Positions 9,072 through 17,057 of a stretch of DNA of 29,913 bases are shown here, in pieces. Position 1 is the first letter of the stretch, and each line of letters opens with the position of its first letter. The notes under the pieces are model-generated. The model was given only the letters and a program-made list of their open reading frames with translations. It made no database searches and was not told the origin of the DNA. This DNA is from CAYYJR01 sp964472305 (lineage in GTDB: Bacteria > Armatimonadota > Hebobacteria > CAIYQO01). Where the stretch lies: NCBI GenBank assembly GCA_964472305.1, contig CAYYJR010000031.1, forward strand, positions 1-29,913, given 5' to 3'. The position numbers and the translations under genes were made by a program.

Positions 9072-10545
9072 CGTGGGCATCGCCACTTCACAATCAGCGC
9101 CTGAATCCGGTTGGTTGCGCAAATCGCAGGACATGCACTTCGGGGAAGCGTTGATCGTTTCGCTGAACAGCCTGCTGAAGGGTGTGGCGCTGTACCAGCG
9201 CAGCAATGCGATGATCGAGCGCCTGGTGCAGGAATGCCTGCAAGCGCTGTACGAGACATTTTCCGCCGCCGCCACCGACGCACTGGTGCTGCAGCTTACC
9301 GCGGATGCCTGCCTGTGCAATCGCCAGCGCGTGCGCATTTCCGCCGAAACCCTGGCGCCGTATAAGGCGTTCATCCAGACCATGAAGGCGCGCGGCATCG
9401 GCATGCTGTCGTTCACACGCGAAGTCACCGCCGGCGATCTTGCCGATTTCGTCTTCATCATGCAGACGATGGAAGAGCAGCGCCAGCGCGATATCAAGCT
9501 GCTGTCGGAGCAGTTGGAGGAACATGATATCGCCAGCATCCGCATTGGCGACGGGGGAGGGGAGCAGAACAAGGATCCCGAGGCGGAAGCGGAAGAACTG
9601 AAGAAGAAATCTAAAGAGGTCTATTTCTCGACGATCGGCGTCATTCGCGACCTGGCGTTGAAGACGATGGTCGGACAGGACCTGATGTTGCGCAGCATCA
9701 AACGGCTGATGATGAGTTCGGTCAACCTGATCATGCGCGAGGAATCGTCGCTGCTCACCTTGGCGAATATCAAGACGTTCGATGACTACACGTTCAGTCA
9801 CTCTGTCAACGTGGCAATTTACGCGGTCGCATTGGGCCAGCGCGTCGGTTTACCGCGCACTCATCTGTATCACCTGGGCATCTGCGGGTTGTTTCACGAC
9901 GTGGGCAAGCAGGACATTCCCAAGGAGATTCTCAACAAACCCGGCGCGCTGACACCCGAGGAATGGGAGATTATCCGCACCCACCCGGTGCATGGGGCGG
10001 TGATGGCGCTGAGCCAGAAAAACTGGAGCGAGCTACTCGGCCGCATCATGATCACCGCGTTCGAGCACCATATCAAATACGATCGCAGCGGGTATCCGGT
10101 CATCGCCCGCCCGCGCATGGCGTCGCTGTTCAGCCGCATTATCAGCATTGCCGATTGTTATGACGCGCTCAGTCGCCCGCGTGTTTACCGCAAGGCGCCG
10201 TTTTTATCGGAAAAGATCCTGGGGATGATGCTGGCGCAGAGCGGCAAGGATTTCGACCCGTTGCTGGTGAAGCTCTTCATCAACATGGTGGGAGTGTATC
10301 CCATCGGCGCGCTGGTACTGCTCAATACACACCAGATCGGCATCGTCACCCGCATTCCCGACGCGCCCGATCTGATCGATTGTCCCGAGGTGCGCCTGCT
10401 GCATCGCGAAGACGGTGTCTACGTGAAAGGCAAAACCCTCGATCTGTCCGTTACTGACGCGCACACCGGCGAGTATCTCTACCACATCGAGGAAATACTC
10501 AACCCCAACGAATACGACCTGGATATTGAAGAATTCTACCTCTGA
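9061..10545 (+). CDS. HD-GYP domain protein, probable cyclic-di-GMP phosphodiesterase
   Basis: The start is the ATG at 9061, inside the end of the HEAT gene and preceded by GAGG; the longer frame from 8965 is an overlap artefact. The 494-residue protein opens with the same kind of sensor module as its neighbour (NAMIERLVQECLQALYETF, then ARGIGMLSFTREVTAGDLAD). A linker helix follows, then the HD-GYP domain: SHSVNVAIYA, GLFHDVGKQDIP with the HD pair at His279-Asp280, HPVHGA, EHHIKYDRSGYP with Gly344-Tyr345-Pro346, and RIISIADCYDAL. These are the metal ligands and signature residues of phosphodiesterases that hydrolyse cyclic-di-GMP. No receiver or transmembrane segment is present, so input probably comes through the N-terminal module or the HEAT partner. 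The gene converges on the glycyl radical gene, with a 15-base gap. Confidence 0.9.
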   Translation: MESSVGIATSQSAPESGWLRKSQDMHFGEALIVSLNSLLKGVALYQRSNAMIERLVQECLQALYETFSAAATDALVLQLTADACLCNRQRVRISAETLAPYKAFIQTMKARGIGMLSFTREVTAGDLADFVFIMQTMEEQRQRDIKLLSEQLEEHDIASIRIGDGGGEQNKDPEAEAEELKKKSKEVYFSTIGVIRDLALKTMVGQDLMLRSIKRLMMSSVNLIMREESSLLTLANIKTFDDYTFSHSVNVAIYAVALGQRVGLPRTHLYHLGICGLFHDVGKQDIPKEILNKPGALTPEEWEIIRTHPVHGAVMALSQKNWSELLGRIMITAFEHHIKYDRSGYPVIARPRMASLFSRIISIADCYDALSRPRVYRKAPFLSEKILGMMLAQSGKDFDPLLVKLFINMVGVYPIGALVLLNTHQIGIVTRIPDAPDLIDCPEVRLLHREDGVYVKGKTLDLSVTDAHTGEYLYHIEEILNPNEYDLDIEEFYL

Positions 10546-10560
10546 TGACCCCCGCGGTGC

Positions 10561-12801
10561 TCACGGTTGCGCCAGCGCGCGTTCGATCACTTCGTCCTGG
10601 ATGACTTCCGGCAACGTGATGAAATAGGCGCTGTACCCGCTCACCCGCACGACCAGATCGGATGCCCGTTCCGGATGGGTTTTCGCCTCGAGGAGCAGGG
10701 CGGGATCCACGGTATTGATCTGCACCACGGAACCGCCGCAGTCCATGAAGCGGTTGATGACCGGGATCATCACCTCCGGCGGGCAACCACCCGGCGCGAC
10801 GGGCAGCTTGAGATCGAGCACGGCGACGACCGGATAATCGGTGAGATCGACGGCGGCGATGGCGTTCAGCACCTGCCCGATGCTGCACTCGCGGCCCAGC
10901 GCCACCTGGCTGGGGCTCATGCCGGATGAGAGATAGGCGCCGGCGCGCCGGCCATCCGGAGTGGCGCCGGTGCGGTTGCCGAATGAGGTGAACGAGCGGA
11001 AGGAGAAAAGGCTGGCTTCATAATGACCGCCACGGGTGTTGGCCTTGCCGGTGGTGTCACGCGCCAGATCGGTGAATACCTGTGCGGAAAAGGCATTCAT
11101 CGCCGTATTTTCCTGGCCGTATTTCGGCAATCTGTGCGCCAGTTCGCGGCGCAATGCCTCGGTGCCGGCGAAATCATTCGCCAGCATCTCCGCCAACTGT
11201 GCCAGGGTGATATGGCGCCGGGTGAATACCGCCTCGCGGATGGCATAGAGGGAATCAATGACGGTGCCGATGCCGGTGAGCGAGATGCTGCCGAAACTGT
11301 AGCGCGCGCCACCTTCCATCATGTCGCGCGCCCGTACGATGCAGTCGTCAAGGGTGGCGGAGTGCAGCGGGCAGGGATTGTAGCGTCCGCCTTCCGCCTC
11401 GGTCAGGTTGCGATGATCGACCACGGCATCATGCACCGCGATCAGGTTGTGCCGGAATGTCGCGTAGAGTGCATCGTAAGTCGTGCAATCGTCATACCGC
11501 GCCGGAGTGATGCCGGAAAGCGCGCGGAAATACGCCGTGTCGTCGGGGAAAAAGCCCATCAGCAATACCTGCGCCAGATTTAGGTAGATGGTGGCACGGC
11601 TGTTCACTTCGGTGTTTTCCAGCAGATTCTCCTGGCAGCCGCCTCCCACGTAGAGTCGGCAATCCTCCACCGCTTTGCCCATCTTCACGTTTGCGGGAAT
11701 GATCACGTCATCGTTGAAAATGGCCAGCGAGTTGCAGCCGCCGGCGGTGAGTTCGGCCAGCAGCGCGACATACTGCGGCGGGTGTGTGGCCGACAGACGC
11801 GCGTTCAGCTTGGGATCGACCAATCCCTGTTCACGGTAGATCTCCGCGATCATGCGCGTGATGTCGTTGAAGACCGGCGCTCCCGCGGCGTCGCAGCCGC
11901 CGATAATCACCGTGGTGTTGGTGCCCACGTGCCATGATGCATGCCGCATGCCGAAGCGGATGTCGAACAGCGCCAGCATGTACTCCAGCAACTCCTTTGC
12001 CTCGTCGCGGGTTATTTGTCCTGTTGCCAGGTCGCGTGTGTAGTACGGCAGCAAAATGCGGTCCAGGTGCCCAAGTATGCTGTTGCCGTTGCCTTCCAGC
12101 GCCTGGGTGACTTCACGCATGAACAGCAGCGTGTTTACCGCCTCGTAGAAAGTGGTCGGCGGCGCGGCGGGTACCCGGCGGGCAGTGTCGGCGATGCGTC
12201 GCAGCCGCGACCGCACTAATGGGTCGGTTTCGTCCGCCAGCAGCCGTTCCGCCTCATCGGCAAACCGCTCGGATACGGTGATCAGCGCACGCAAGCCAGC
12301 GATCATGGCAGTGAGGAAGGCGGTTTCCTTCGCCGATTCCACGGTAGTCAGCCGTTGTTCCGTCCGGGCAATCAATCCCAGCAGTCCTGTACGCAAGACA
12401 TTGTCGTTACCGATGCTGTGGTGGTTATCGTCGAGTACCGGCCAGGCATCAACCAGCCCATGTGCTTCACAAGGCGTCCACCACGCGTTCCCGATGGCCT
12501 CGAGTTCGCACCCGAACGGCGTATGTTTCATCCAATCGCCGACCGTGCCTTCGCCCAGACTGGTGCGTGCCTTACCCACGTCGATCTCGAAGTAAAACGG
12601 AAAATGGCGGAAAACCTTTACCGGACACCGGCGCGCGATGACCGCATACCCATAGCCCTTGGCGTCGGTGGGCAGCCATTCCGGGTGGCGTGCGTATTCC
12701 TCGAGCAACTCGCGCTCCAGCGCGCGCAGATCGGTCGGATACGTTGCGTAATAGGCATCAAGTTCCCGCGCACATTGCGCGCGTTCCGGTGCAGATGTCA
12801 T
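10561..12801 (-). CDS. glycyl radical enzyme (pyruvate formate-lyase-like), subtype unassigned
   Basis: I use the ATG at 12801, which gives 746 residues; GAGG sits nine bases before it, and the longer open frame upstream lacks family similarity. The glycyl radical loop RVSGYSAYF is intact, with Gly722 24 residues from the end. The thiyl-radical loop reads YVGGGCQENLLENTEVNS, with Cys389 and Glu391. This fits the Cys-x-Glu arrangement of eliminase-type members rather than the Cys-Cys of true pyruvate formate-lyase. The region near residue 90-130 (DWMKHTPFGCELEAIGNAWW) does not match any subtype I know. These enzymes need a radical-SAM activase to install the Gly radical, and none is present within the window on either side. 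The substrate therefore cannot be inferred. It is oxygen-sensitive chemistry, so expression under low oxygen is expected. Confidence 0.9.
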   Translation of the reverse strand: MTSAPERAQCARELDAYYATYPTDLRALERELLEEYARHPEWLPTDAKGYGYAVIARRCPVKVFRHFPFYFEIDVGKARTSLGEGTVGDWMKHTPFGCELEAIGNAWWTPCEAHGLVDAWPVLDDNHHSIGNDNVLRTGLLGLIARTEQRLTTVESAKETAFLTAMIAGLRALITVSERFADEAERLLADETDPLVRSRLRRIADTARRVPAAPPTTFYEAVNTLLFMREVTQALEGNGNSILGHLDRILLPYYTRDLATGQITRDEAKELLEYMLALFDIRFGMRHASWHVGTNTTVIIGGCDAAGAPVFNDITRMIAEIYREQGLVDPKLNARLSATHPPQYVALLAELTAGGCNSLAIFNDDVIIPANVKMGKAVEDCRLYVGGGCQENLLENTEVNSRATIYLNLAQVLLMGFFPDDTAYFRALSGITPARYDDCTTYDALYATFRHNLIAVHDAVVDHRNLTEAEGGRYNPCPLHSATLDDCIVRARDMMEGGARYSFGSISLTGIGTVIDSLYAIREAVFTRRHITLAQLAEMLANDFAGTEALRRELAHRLPKYGQENTAMNAFSAQVFTDLARDTTGKANTRGGHYEASLFSFRSFTSFGNRTGATPDGRRAGAYLSSGMSPSQVALGRECSIGQVLNAIAAVDLTDYPVVAVLDLKLPVAPGGCPPEVMIPVINRFMDCGGSVVQINTVDPALLLEAKTHPERASDLVVRVSGYSAYFITLPEVIQDEVIERALAQP

Positions 12802-12820
12802 CTCCCAGTGCCTCGTGCAC

Positions 12821-12858
12821 AGTATAACGTGAAATGCACCGGGCAACCAGCCGGTGCA
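12821..12858 (-). promoter_or_regulatory. candidate operator and -10 element of the glycyl radical gene
   Basis: Reading the minus strand, TATACT (12826-12821) lies about 20 bases upstream of the ATG and is a fair -10 element. The expected -35 position is poor but is covered by a perfect inverted repeat, TGCACCGG (12835-12842) and CCGGTGCA (12851-12858) with an 8-base spacer. Its centre lies about 32 bases upstream of the likely transcription start. This suits a dimeric regulator that blocks or replaces -35 recognition. Alternatively the dyad could be an RNA hairpin if transcription starts further upstream. Confidence 0.4.
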
Positions 12859-13083
12859 CAATGGAACAGACGGTTTCGTCTTCTTTTCCGCTGATTCCCC
12901 AGTCAGTAAACCGTGGCGTGTTCTATGGGGGAGTCTATGTGTATCTGGTGCATTCGAACGGAGAAATGGCCTGTGCATCACCCCGGCTGTGGCGGCGCCA
13001 TACACACCACAGGTATCGCGTCGACCGTCGATGGGAATGAGCAAGGAGAGCTGCCCGCATCGGCAGCCACCGGAGCAAGATGC

Positions 13084-13449
13084 ATGGCGATGGACACGAA
13101 AATTCTACTGGTTGAGGATGATCCGGATCAGGCGAAGTTGTTTGAAACCGTGTTGACGATGACTGGATACGAAGTGGTCACCGCACCCAGCGTGCAAGCG
13201 GCGATCGCCGTCACGCGCGAGCGTGCCTTCGACCTGGCCCTGGTCGATTGGGACCTGCCGGGCATCGCCGGCGACGCGTATATTCTCCTGGTCAAGGTCG
13301 AATTTCCTCAGGTGAAAACGCTGCTTTTCAGCAATCATCCCGATGTCGAGGAAGCCGCCCGCGCCTGCGGCGCCGATGCCTGGATGCTGAAAACGGAAGG
13401 CATCCAGCGCCTGCGCAACATCGTCGTGGAACTGCTGCAAGCGGAATGA
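13084..13449 (+). CDS. stand-alone response-regulator receiver protein
   Basis: The protein has 121 residues and consists only of a CheY-like receiver domain. The acidic pocket is complete (Asp12 and Asp13 in LLVEDDPDQ), the phospho-acceptor is Asp55 in LALVDWDLPG, the conserved Ser/Thr is in TLLFSNHPD, and the Lys is in DAWMLKTEG. No output domain follows. I chose the ATG at 13084 because GGAG stands seven bases before it; a second ATG at 13090 is possible, and the long upstream extension has no family similarity. No histidine kinase is adjacent, so it may receive phosphate from a distant kinase or serve as a relay or adaptor. Confidence 0.88.
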   Translation: MAMDTKILLVEDDPDQAKLFETVLTMTGYEVVTAPSVQAAIAVTRERAFDLALVDWDLPGIAGDAYILLVKVEFPQVKTLLFSNHPDVEEAARACGADAWMLKTEGIQRLRNIVVELLQAE

Positions 13450-13633
13450 CCACCGGGTGTGGAGGAGCGTTCTGCGCAAGTGCCGTCGCGTTTAAGCCAG
13501 ATCGGTATCCCGAGACTTGGGGTGCCATGTTGACGCCGGCATGCCTTCACGTGAAATAATCCGGTGGCGAAATGCGTTGCTCGACCGCAACGCGGCACAG
13601 CAAGGGAATTTCAGGTAGGAGGGGTGATGATGG

Positions 13634-13662
13634 TCAAAGTGAGGAGATGGTGGCCCTGGCCG
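13634..13662 (+). repeat. distal copy of the tRNA-Phe 3'-end repeat (att-like)
   Basis: These 29 bases match 14915-14943 in the same orientation with a single difference (T at 13657, C at 14938). The right-hand half corresponds to the last 15 bases of the tRNA-Phe gene, including CCA, and the left-hand half to the DNA just past it. Similarity ends on both sides. No tRNA is present here, so this is a displaced fragment, as produced when an element integrates at a tRNA 3' end. The surrounding 13450-13782 gap holds no supported gene. Confidence 0.7.
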
Positions 13663-13782
13663 AAAAAGGGGAATTGGAGTACGTATACTCTGAACGAAAT
13701 TTATCAACCGTCTTTACAACGAAAGTGTCTTCCGGTAAGATCAGCAGGCCAGTTAGCGATTTCTCCGCTGGAGAGGTGCGGC

Positions 13783-14181
13783 ATGTTGCGTATTCTCATG
13801 CTTGTGGTCATGCTGAATGTCCTCACCATGTTGGTGATGGGGTGCGGGAGTGACTCCACTTCCACACACTCGATGCCGGATTATACGGATGCCACGTTGC
13901 CGATCACGACGCAAAGAGGACAATCGTTCAGCATCAGCCTGGCATCCAATCCGACGACAGGGCACTCCTGGCAATTCGTGCTCCCGAGTGGTGCCCCGCT
14001 GACGCAGACGGATCATACCTTTGTGCCTGTCACAACAGGCACCGTGGGAGCCGGCGGCACCGATGTGTGGACCTTCCACGCGAATAAAGCCGGTCAGACG
14101 CAGATCACCTTTAATTATTTGGCTCCAGGAACCGGGCAAATTGTGGATACGAAGGTATTTACCGTCACGGTGATGCCATAA
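13783..14181 (+). CDS. chagasin-like (I42 family) protease-inhibitor lipoprotein
   Basis: The start is the ATG at 13783 with GAGAGG seven bases before it. The protein has 132 residues. A lipoprotein signal (MLRILMLVVMLNVLTMLVMG) ends at a Cys at position 21, so the mature protein is probably lipid-anchored on the outer face of the cytoplasmic membrane. The rest is a small beta-rich domain with two hallmarks of chagasin-type inhibitors of papain-family cysteine proteases: the SNPTTGHSWQF loop and the GAGGTDVWTFHANKAGQT segment. The third loop usually contains Arg-Pro-Trp; here it reads NYLAPGTG, so inhibitory activity may be weaker or altered. The gene lies inside the tRNA-Phe element remnant, so it may be its surviving cargo. 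Confidence 0.75.
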   Translation: MLRILMLVVMLNVLTMLVMGCGSDSTSTHSMPDYTDATLPITTQRGQSFSISLASNPTTGHSWQFVLPSGAPLTQTDHTFVPVTTGTVGAGGTDVWTFHANKAGQTQITFNYLAPGTGQIVDTKVFTVTVMP

Positions 14182-14258
14182 GTAGGCGCAAGGCGTTCCT
14201 CGGCAGGATCAACTTTCTGACCGGGCTGTTCAGAGATCAGGGTTTTGTCTGTCCCCAC

Positions 14259-14294
14259 AGAACCGTGTTCCCAGCAGTTCGGGCACGCGGTTCT
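14259..14294. repeat. hairpin downstream of the lipoprotein gene
   Basis: AGAACCGTGTTCCC (from 14259) and GGGCACGCGGTTCT (to 14294) pair over 14 positions with one wobble and one mismatch around an 8-base loop. No U-run follows on either strand. It lies between the lipoprotein gene and the recombinase remnant, which converge on it, so it could slow transcription from both sides. Confidence 0.45.
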
Positions 14295-14316
14295 GCGCGC
14301 CGAATTCTTTAACGGG

Positions 14317-14799
14317 CTACTCATGTTGCTCCAACCCAGTACGACAGCTACAGCCCCGCGGGTATGCTGTCATAGCGGTTATCCTGGGTGATGACAAACC
14401 AATGTGCTGCTCACTTTTCAGCTTCTCGACTCGCTTGGCGGGATTGGCGTCGAGGATTTCTTCTGTGACGAGGAGCTTGCCGAACACATTCACAACAGTG
14501 ATAAAATGATTTGTGTTCGTGCCATACCAGTTCCGCTTCTCGCGGAAGTGCGAAACCAGCAGCTTCAGTTGCGCGCTGGTCAGCGTGTTGGCGAGACAAT
14601 CACCCGCAACCTCGACCAGGTAACGTAATTTATGGCTGTAGAACGAGAAGGTTCGTTTAGACAGATTCTACGCAGTGCAATCTGCGATGAACCAATCTAC
14701 GAGGGTGCGGATCGGCAGGTTGCCGGGGAGTTGTTGATTGCCGGATGCGTCAAAGGCTCCTGCGTCGGATTCGAGTTGTGCCAACAAATCGGTGGTCAT
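14317..14799 (-). pseudogene. tyrosine recombinase (integrase), truncated and interrupted
   Basis: On the minus strand from the ATG at 14799 the frame reads a core-binding (SAM-like) domain of phage-type integrases: LPIRTLVDWFIADCTA, then an in-frame TAG at 14670-14668, then NLSKRTFSFYSHKLRYLVE, LTSAQLKLLVSHF and LLVTEEILDANPAKRVEKLK. This last piece is the usual end of the core-binding domain just before the catalytic domain. After about 14405 similarity is lost, and the frame ends at 14317. None of the catalytic Arg, His or Tyr residues remains. Apart from the single stop the frame is intact, which suggests fairly recent decay. It sits 130 bases from the tRNA-Phe 3' end. Confidence 0.7.
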
Positions 14800-14877
14800 A
14801 TGCCTGTGTTTGGCATACTCCGTTGCGCATTTGACCAGGTGGAACAGGCAATGGATTCTTGCCGGAAGGGGCTGACC

Positions 14878-14905
14878 AAAACAAAAAGGTCCCGTTTCCG
14901 GAACC
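14878..14905 (-). terminator. intrinsic terminator of tRNA-Phe
   Basis: On the minus strand, GGTTCC pairs with GGGACC (six pairs, one a wobble) around the loop GGAAAC, followed by TTTTTGTTTT. It begins 24 bases after the CCA end of tRNA-Phe. It lies inside the repeat-bounded element remnant. Confidence 0.75.
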
Positions 14906-14928
14906 AATTCACGCTCAAAGTGAGGAGA

Positions 14929-15005
<77 letters not shown>

Positions 15006-15016
15006 ATGCCGCGCAG

Positions 15017-15046
15017 ACTATAGCGGAAAATCGCCGGGGTTGTCAA
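15017..15046 (-). promoter_or_regulatory. promoter of tRNA-Phe
   Basis: On the minus strand, TTGACA (15046-15041) and TATAGT (15022-15017) are separated by 18 bases. The -35 matches the sigma-70 consensus fully and the -10 at five of six positions. The tRNA 5' end at 15005 is 12 bases beyond the -10 element. Confidence 0.8.
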
Positions 15047-15087
15047 TAGGTGTTGCGTGGAAGTTGCCGGTGTGTGCAGCGGCGCTC

Positions 15088-15116
15088 TTGTATCTTGCTG
15101 GTTGGCGCAGTATGAT
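15088..15116 (+). promoter_or_regulatory. candidate promoter of the helical protein gene
   Basis: TTGTAT (15088-15093) and TATGAT (15111-15116) are spaced by 17 bases and point towards the gene starting at 15168. The -10 is good and the -35 weak. It diverges from the tRNA-Phe promoter. Confidence 0.4.
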
Positions 15117-15167
15117 GAATGACGGTTAGTAGCTCTCCGCATCTCACCTCGAACCGAGGGTGTGATC

Positions 15168-16640
15168 ATGGTTTCCCCAAGTAATGCAGGGCAGTGGGCC
15201 GATCCACAGGCGCTGATGCAGGCGGCGTTATCGTTCCGCGATGCGGAGGCGCCGGGCGAGTCCGCCGATTCCACGCTGGACGAAGCGATACGCAGCGCGC
15301 ATCAGTTGGTGAGTCCGGACCTGTATGTGATCGAACGGTTGAAACAAGCCGGGATGGCTATCGATTACGCGGGTTTGTTCGGGGTGCAATTGCAGGAGAA
15401 GATCGCCGCCCTCGTCTTTCTGACCAAGCACAAGCTGCTCGATATTGAATTCGGCACGCTGCAGTCCCGCGATCTTGACGACGCGCGCAAGGACCTGTCC
15501 GCCTATGTCGAAATACTGTTTCATCTCAAGGCAGTGGCTGCGCTGGGGATTTTTTTCGATTTCGCCATCGCACAGCACAACAGCCGCGTACCGTGGCTAT
15601 GGCAGAATGTCAGCTCTCGCTGTCTTTACCTGATGGCGATGCTGCCGGAGTGCCGGGAAGAGGTATACCGGTTCCTTGATGAGCGACCGCAAGCCTGTAA
15701 AATTCTTGAAACGCTGTGCGAGGCGATCCGTCCCGAGTTGGCGCGCAATCTGCTGGGCTTGTTGCGCGATTACAAACAGCAACCGCTCGATTTCCGGCAC
15801 GAAGACACCGATAGCGTCGACATCGGCCAACCCCTCTACGTGACACTGTACCATCAATATGCCTCGCAATCGCCCCCCGGCGTCACGTGCGACAGCGCGG
15901 GGGTGGGGCTGTCATCGCTGCTCTCCGCGCAGGACCGCGTACAACAGGCGGCAAGCTCGGGTGACATTCCGGCGCTGGTCGATTGGATCAGTCACGGCTC
16001 GGCGGATGCGATGAAGTCGGCGCTGCAGCAGGCGGTCTCGCTGATGCCAACCCTGCAATACGTAGAGATGCTGGACCGTGCGACGGAGAGCACGCAGGCG
16101 GAGCCGGTGCGGCTGACCGTGGTGGTGCTGGAACTGGGCAAGGTGAATCGGATGCTCAAGGCGCAAGGCGGCGTACCGCAGATCAACCAGACGCTCACCC
16201 GGTTGGCACTGACCAATGCACCGGATTGCGTTGGGGTGGCGAAGATTGCCGTGCGCGAGCTTGCGTCGGTACGCTCGTTTCCCGATTTGCATAAAATTCT
16301 CGAACACGCGCCGATGATGCCGGTGGCGGAAGAAGTGATTTTTACGTTGCGCGATCTGCGCCACCTGGCGGTTTCCAACAGCCTGTTGGTGGCGCGTCCC
16401 GTGTTGCAACAGGCCTATCAGTCCGCCCGTCGCGACCTGATGGAACTGCACGAACTGGCTGACGCGGCCAGCGCTTGCCAATCGGAAGAAATGGCTCGCA
16501 TTTATCTGGAGCAACTCAAAGCACGCCATGCCATGCCGGAGTTACGGCAATTGATTCTCGCACAATCGCACGTCAGCACGTTGGCCGCACAGATACTCGA
16601 TGAGATGATCCACGACAATCCGCTGACTTTGTATAATTAA
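15168..16640 (+). CDS. large helical protein of unknown function
   Basis: I prefer the ATG at 15168, seven bases after GAGGG, over the GTG at 15162 that almost touches it. This gives 490 residues. The sequence is predicted nearly all-helical, without signal peptide, membrane segment or catalytic motif. Repeated helix pairs in the second half (for example IAVRELASVRSFPDLHKIL and AEEVIFTLRDLRHLA) look HEAT/ARM-like, but I could not define a regular repeat. The first half contains hydrophobic, Trp-bearing helices (FHLKAVAALGIFFDFAIAQH). I recognise no family. Given the HEAT protein at 7299, a scaffold or signalling partner is possible, but that is a guess. The SUI1 gene follows after 27 bases, so they may share a transcript. 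Confidence 0.7.
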   Translation: MVSPSNAGQWADPQALMQAALSFRDAEAPGESADSTLDEAIRSAHQLVSPDLYVIERLKQAGMAIDYAGLFGVQLQEKIAALVFLTKHKLLDIEFGTLQSRDLDDARKDLSAYVEILFHLKAVAALGIFFDFAIAQHNSRVPWLWQNVSSRCLYLMAMLPECREEVYRFLDERPQACKILETLCEAIRPELARNLLGLLRDYKQQPLDFRHEDTDSVDIGQPLYVTLYHQYASQSPPGVTCDSAGVGLSSLLSAQDRVQQAASSGDIPALVDWISHGSADAMKSALQQAVSLMPTLQYVEMLDRATESTQAEPVRLTVVVLELGKVNRMLKAQGGVPQINQTLTRLALTNAPDCVGVAKIAVRELASVRSFPDLHKILEHAPMMPVAEEVIFTLRDLRHLAVSNSLLVARPVLQQAYQSARRDLMELHELADAASACQSEEMARIYLEQLKARHAMPELRQLILAQSHVSTLAAQILDEMIHDNPLTLYN

Positions 16641-16667
16641 CCTCGACACGTGACGAAAGGCGATCCC

Positions 16668-17057
16668 ATGGGCAAAAAGGATACCATGCCAAGACCGCAT
16701 CCCGCTGCGCCGACGAGTGCCGTCGCCGCGCAGTTGATCGCGAAGGGGCTGGCCGAACCCGCGCCCCCGTCCGTGCCGACGCCGGTGGAGGGGGGGGAGG
16801 TGTTCGATCTGTCCCGCGCCGGCAAGCTGGTGGTGCGGCGTGAGAAAAAGGGACGGGGCGGTAAGACTGTCACCGTCATTAGCGGACTCACGCTGTCCGC
16901 GGCAGCGCTGGATGCGCTGGCACGGGCGTTGCGCAAAGGATTGGGGTGCGGCTCGACGCTGGAGAACGGCGCCATCGTGCTGCAAGGCGAGATCACCGGG
17001 CGCACGCGTGACTGGCTGGTCACCCACGGCGCCAAACAGGTGGTGATCGGAAACTGA
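16668..17057 (+). CDS. SUI1/eIF1-domain protein (YciH-like)
   Basis: The start is the ATG at 16668, with AAAGG seven bases before it; the GTG at 16650 lacks such support. Of 129 residues, the first 50 are Ala/Pro-rich and probably disordered. The rest matches the SUI1 fold shared by eukaryotic eIF1 and bacterial YciH: KLVVRREKKGRGGKTVTVIS, LDALARALRKGLGCGSTLE, GAIVLQGEITGRTRDWL and HGAKQVVIGN. The GRGGK basic loop and the GCGST turn are family landmarks. Bacterial members have been linked to start-codon fidelity; the role here is inferred only from family membership. Confidence 0.88.
   Translation: MGKKDTMPRPHPAAPTSAVAAQLIAKGLAEPAPPSVPTPVEGGEVFDLSRAGKLVVRREKKGRGGKTVTVISGLTLSAAALDALARALRKGLGCGSTLENGAIVLQGEITGRTRDWLVTHGAKQVVIGN

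Noticed and set aside
12802..13044. 81-residue N-terminal extension of the glycyl radical enzyme
   Set aside because: No family similarity, and it runs through the dyad and -10 element; the ATG at 12801 has a spaced GAGG.
12913..13083. Cys-rich extension of the receiver protein (MACSMGESMCIWC...)
   Set aside because: It looked briefly like a radical-SAM or zinc motif, but it has no ribosome binding site and no CxxxCxxC spacing; receiver homology begins at 13084.
14115..14324. Minus-strand frame with a CPNC motif that resembled a transposase zinc ribbon
   Set aside because: Only one Cys pair, no further transposase similarity, and it overlaps the lipoprotein gene end and a hairpin.
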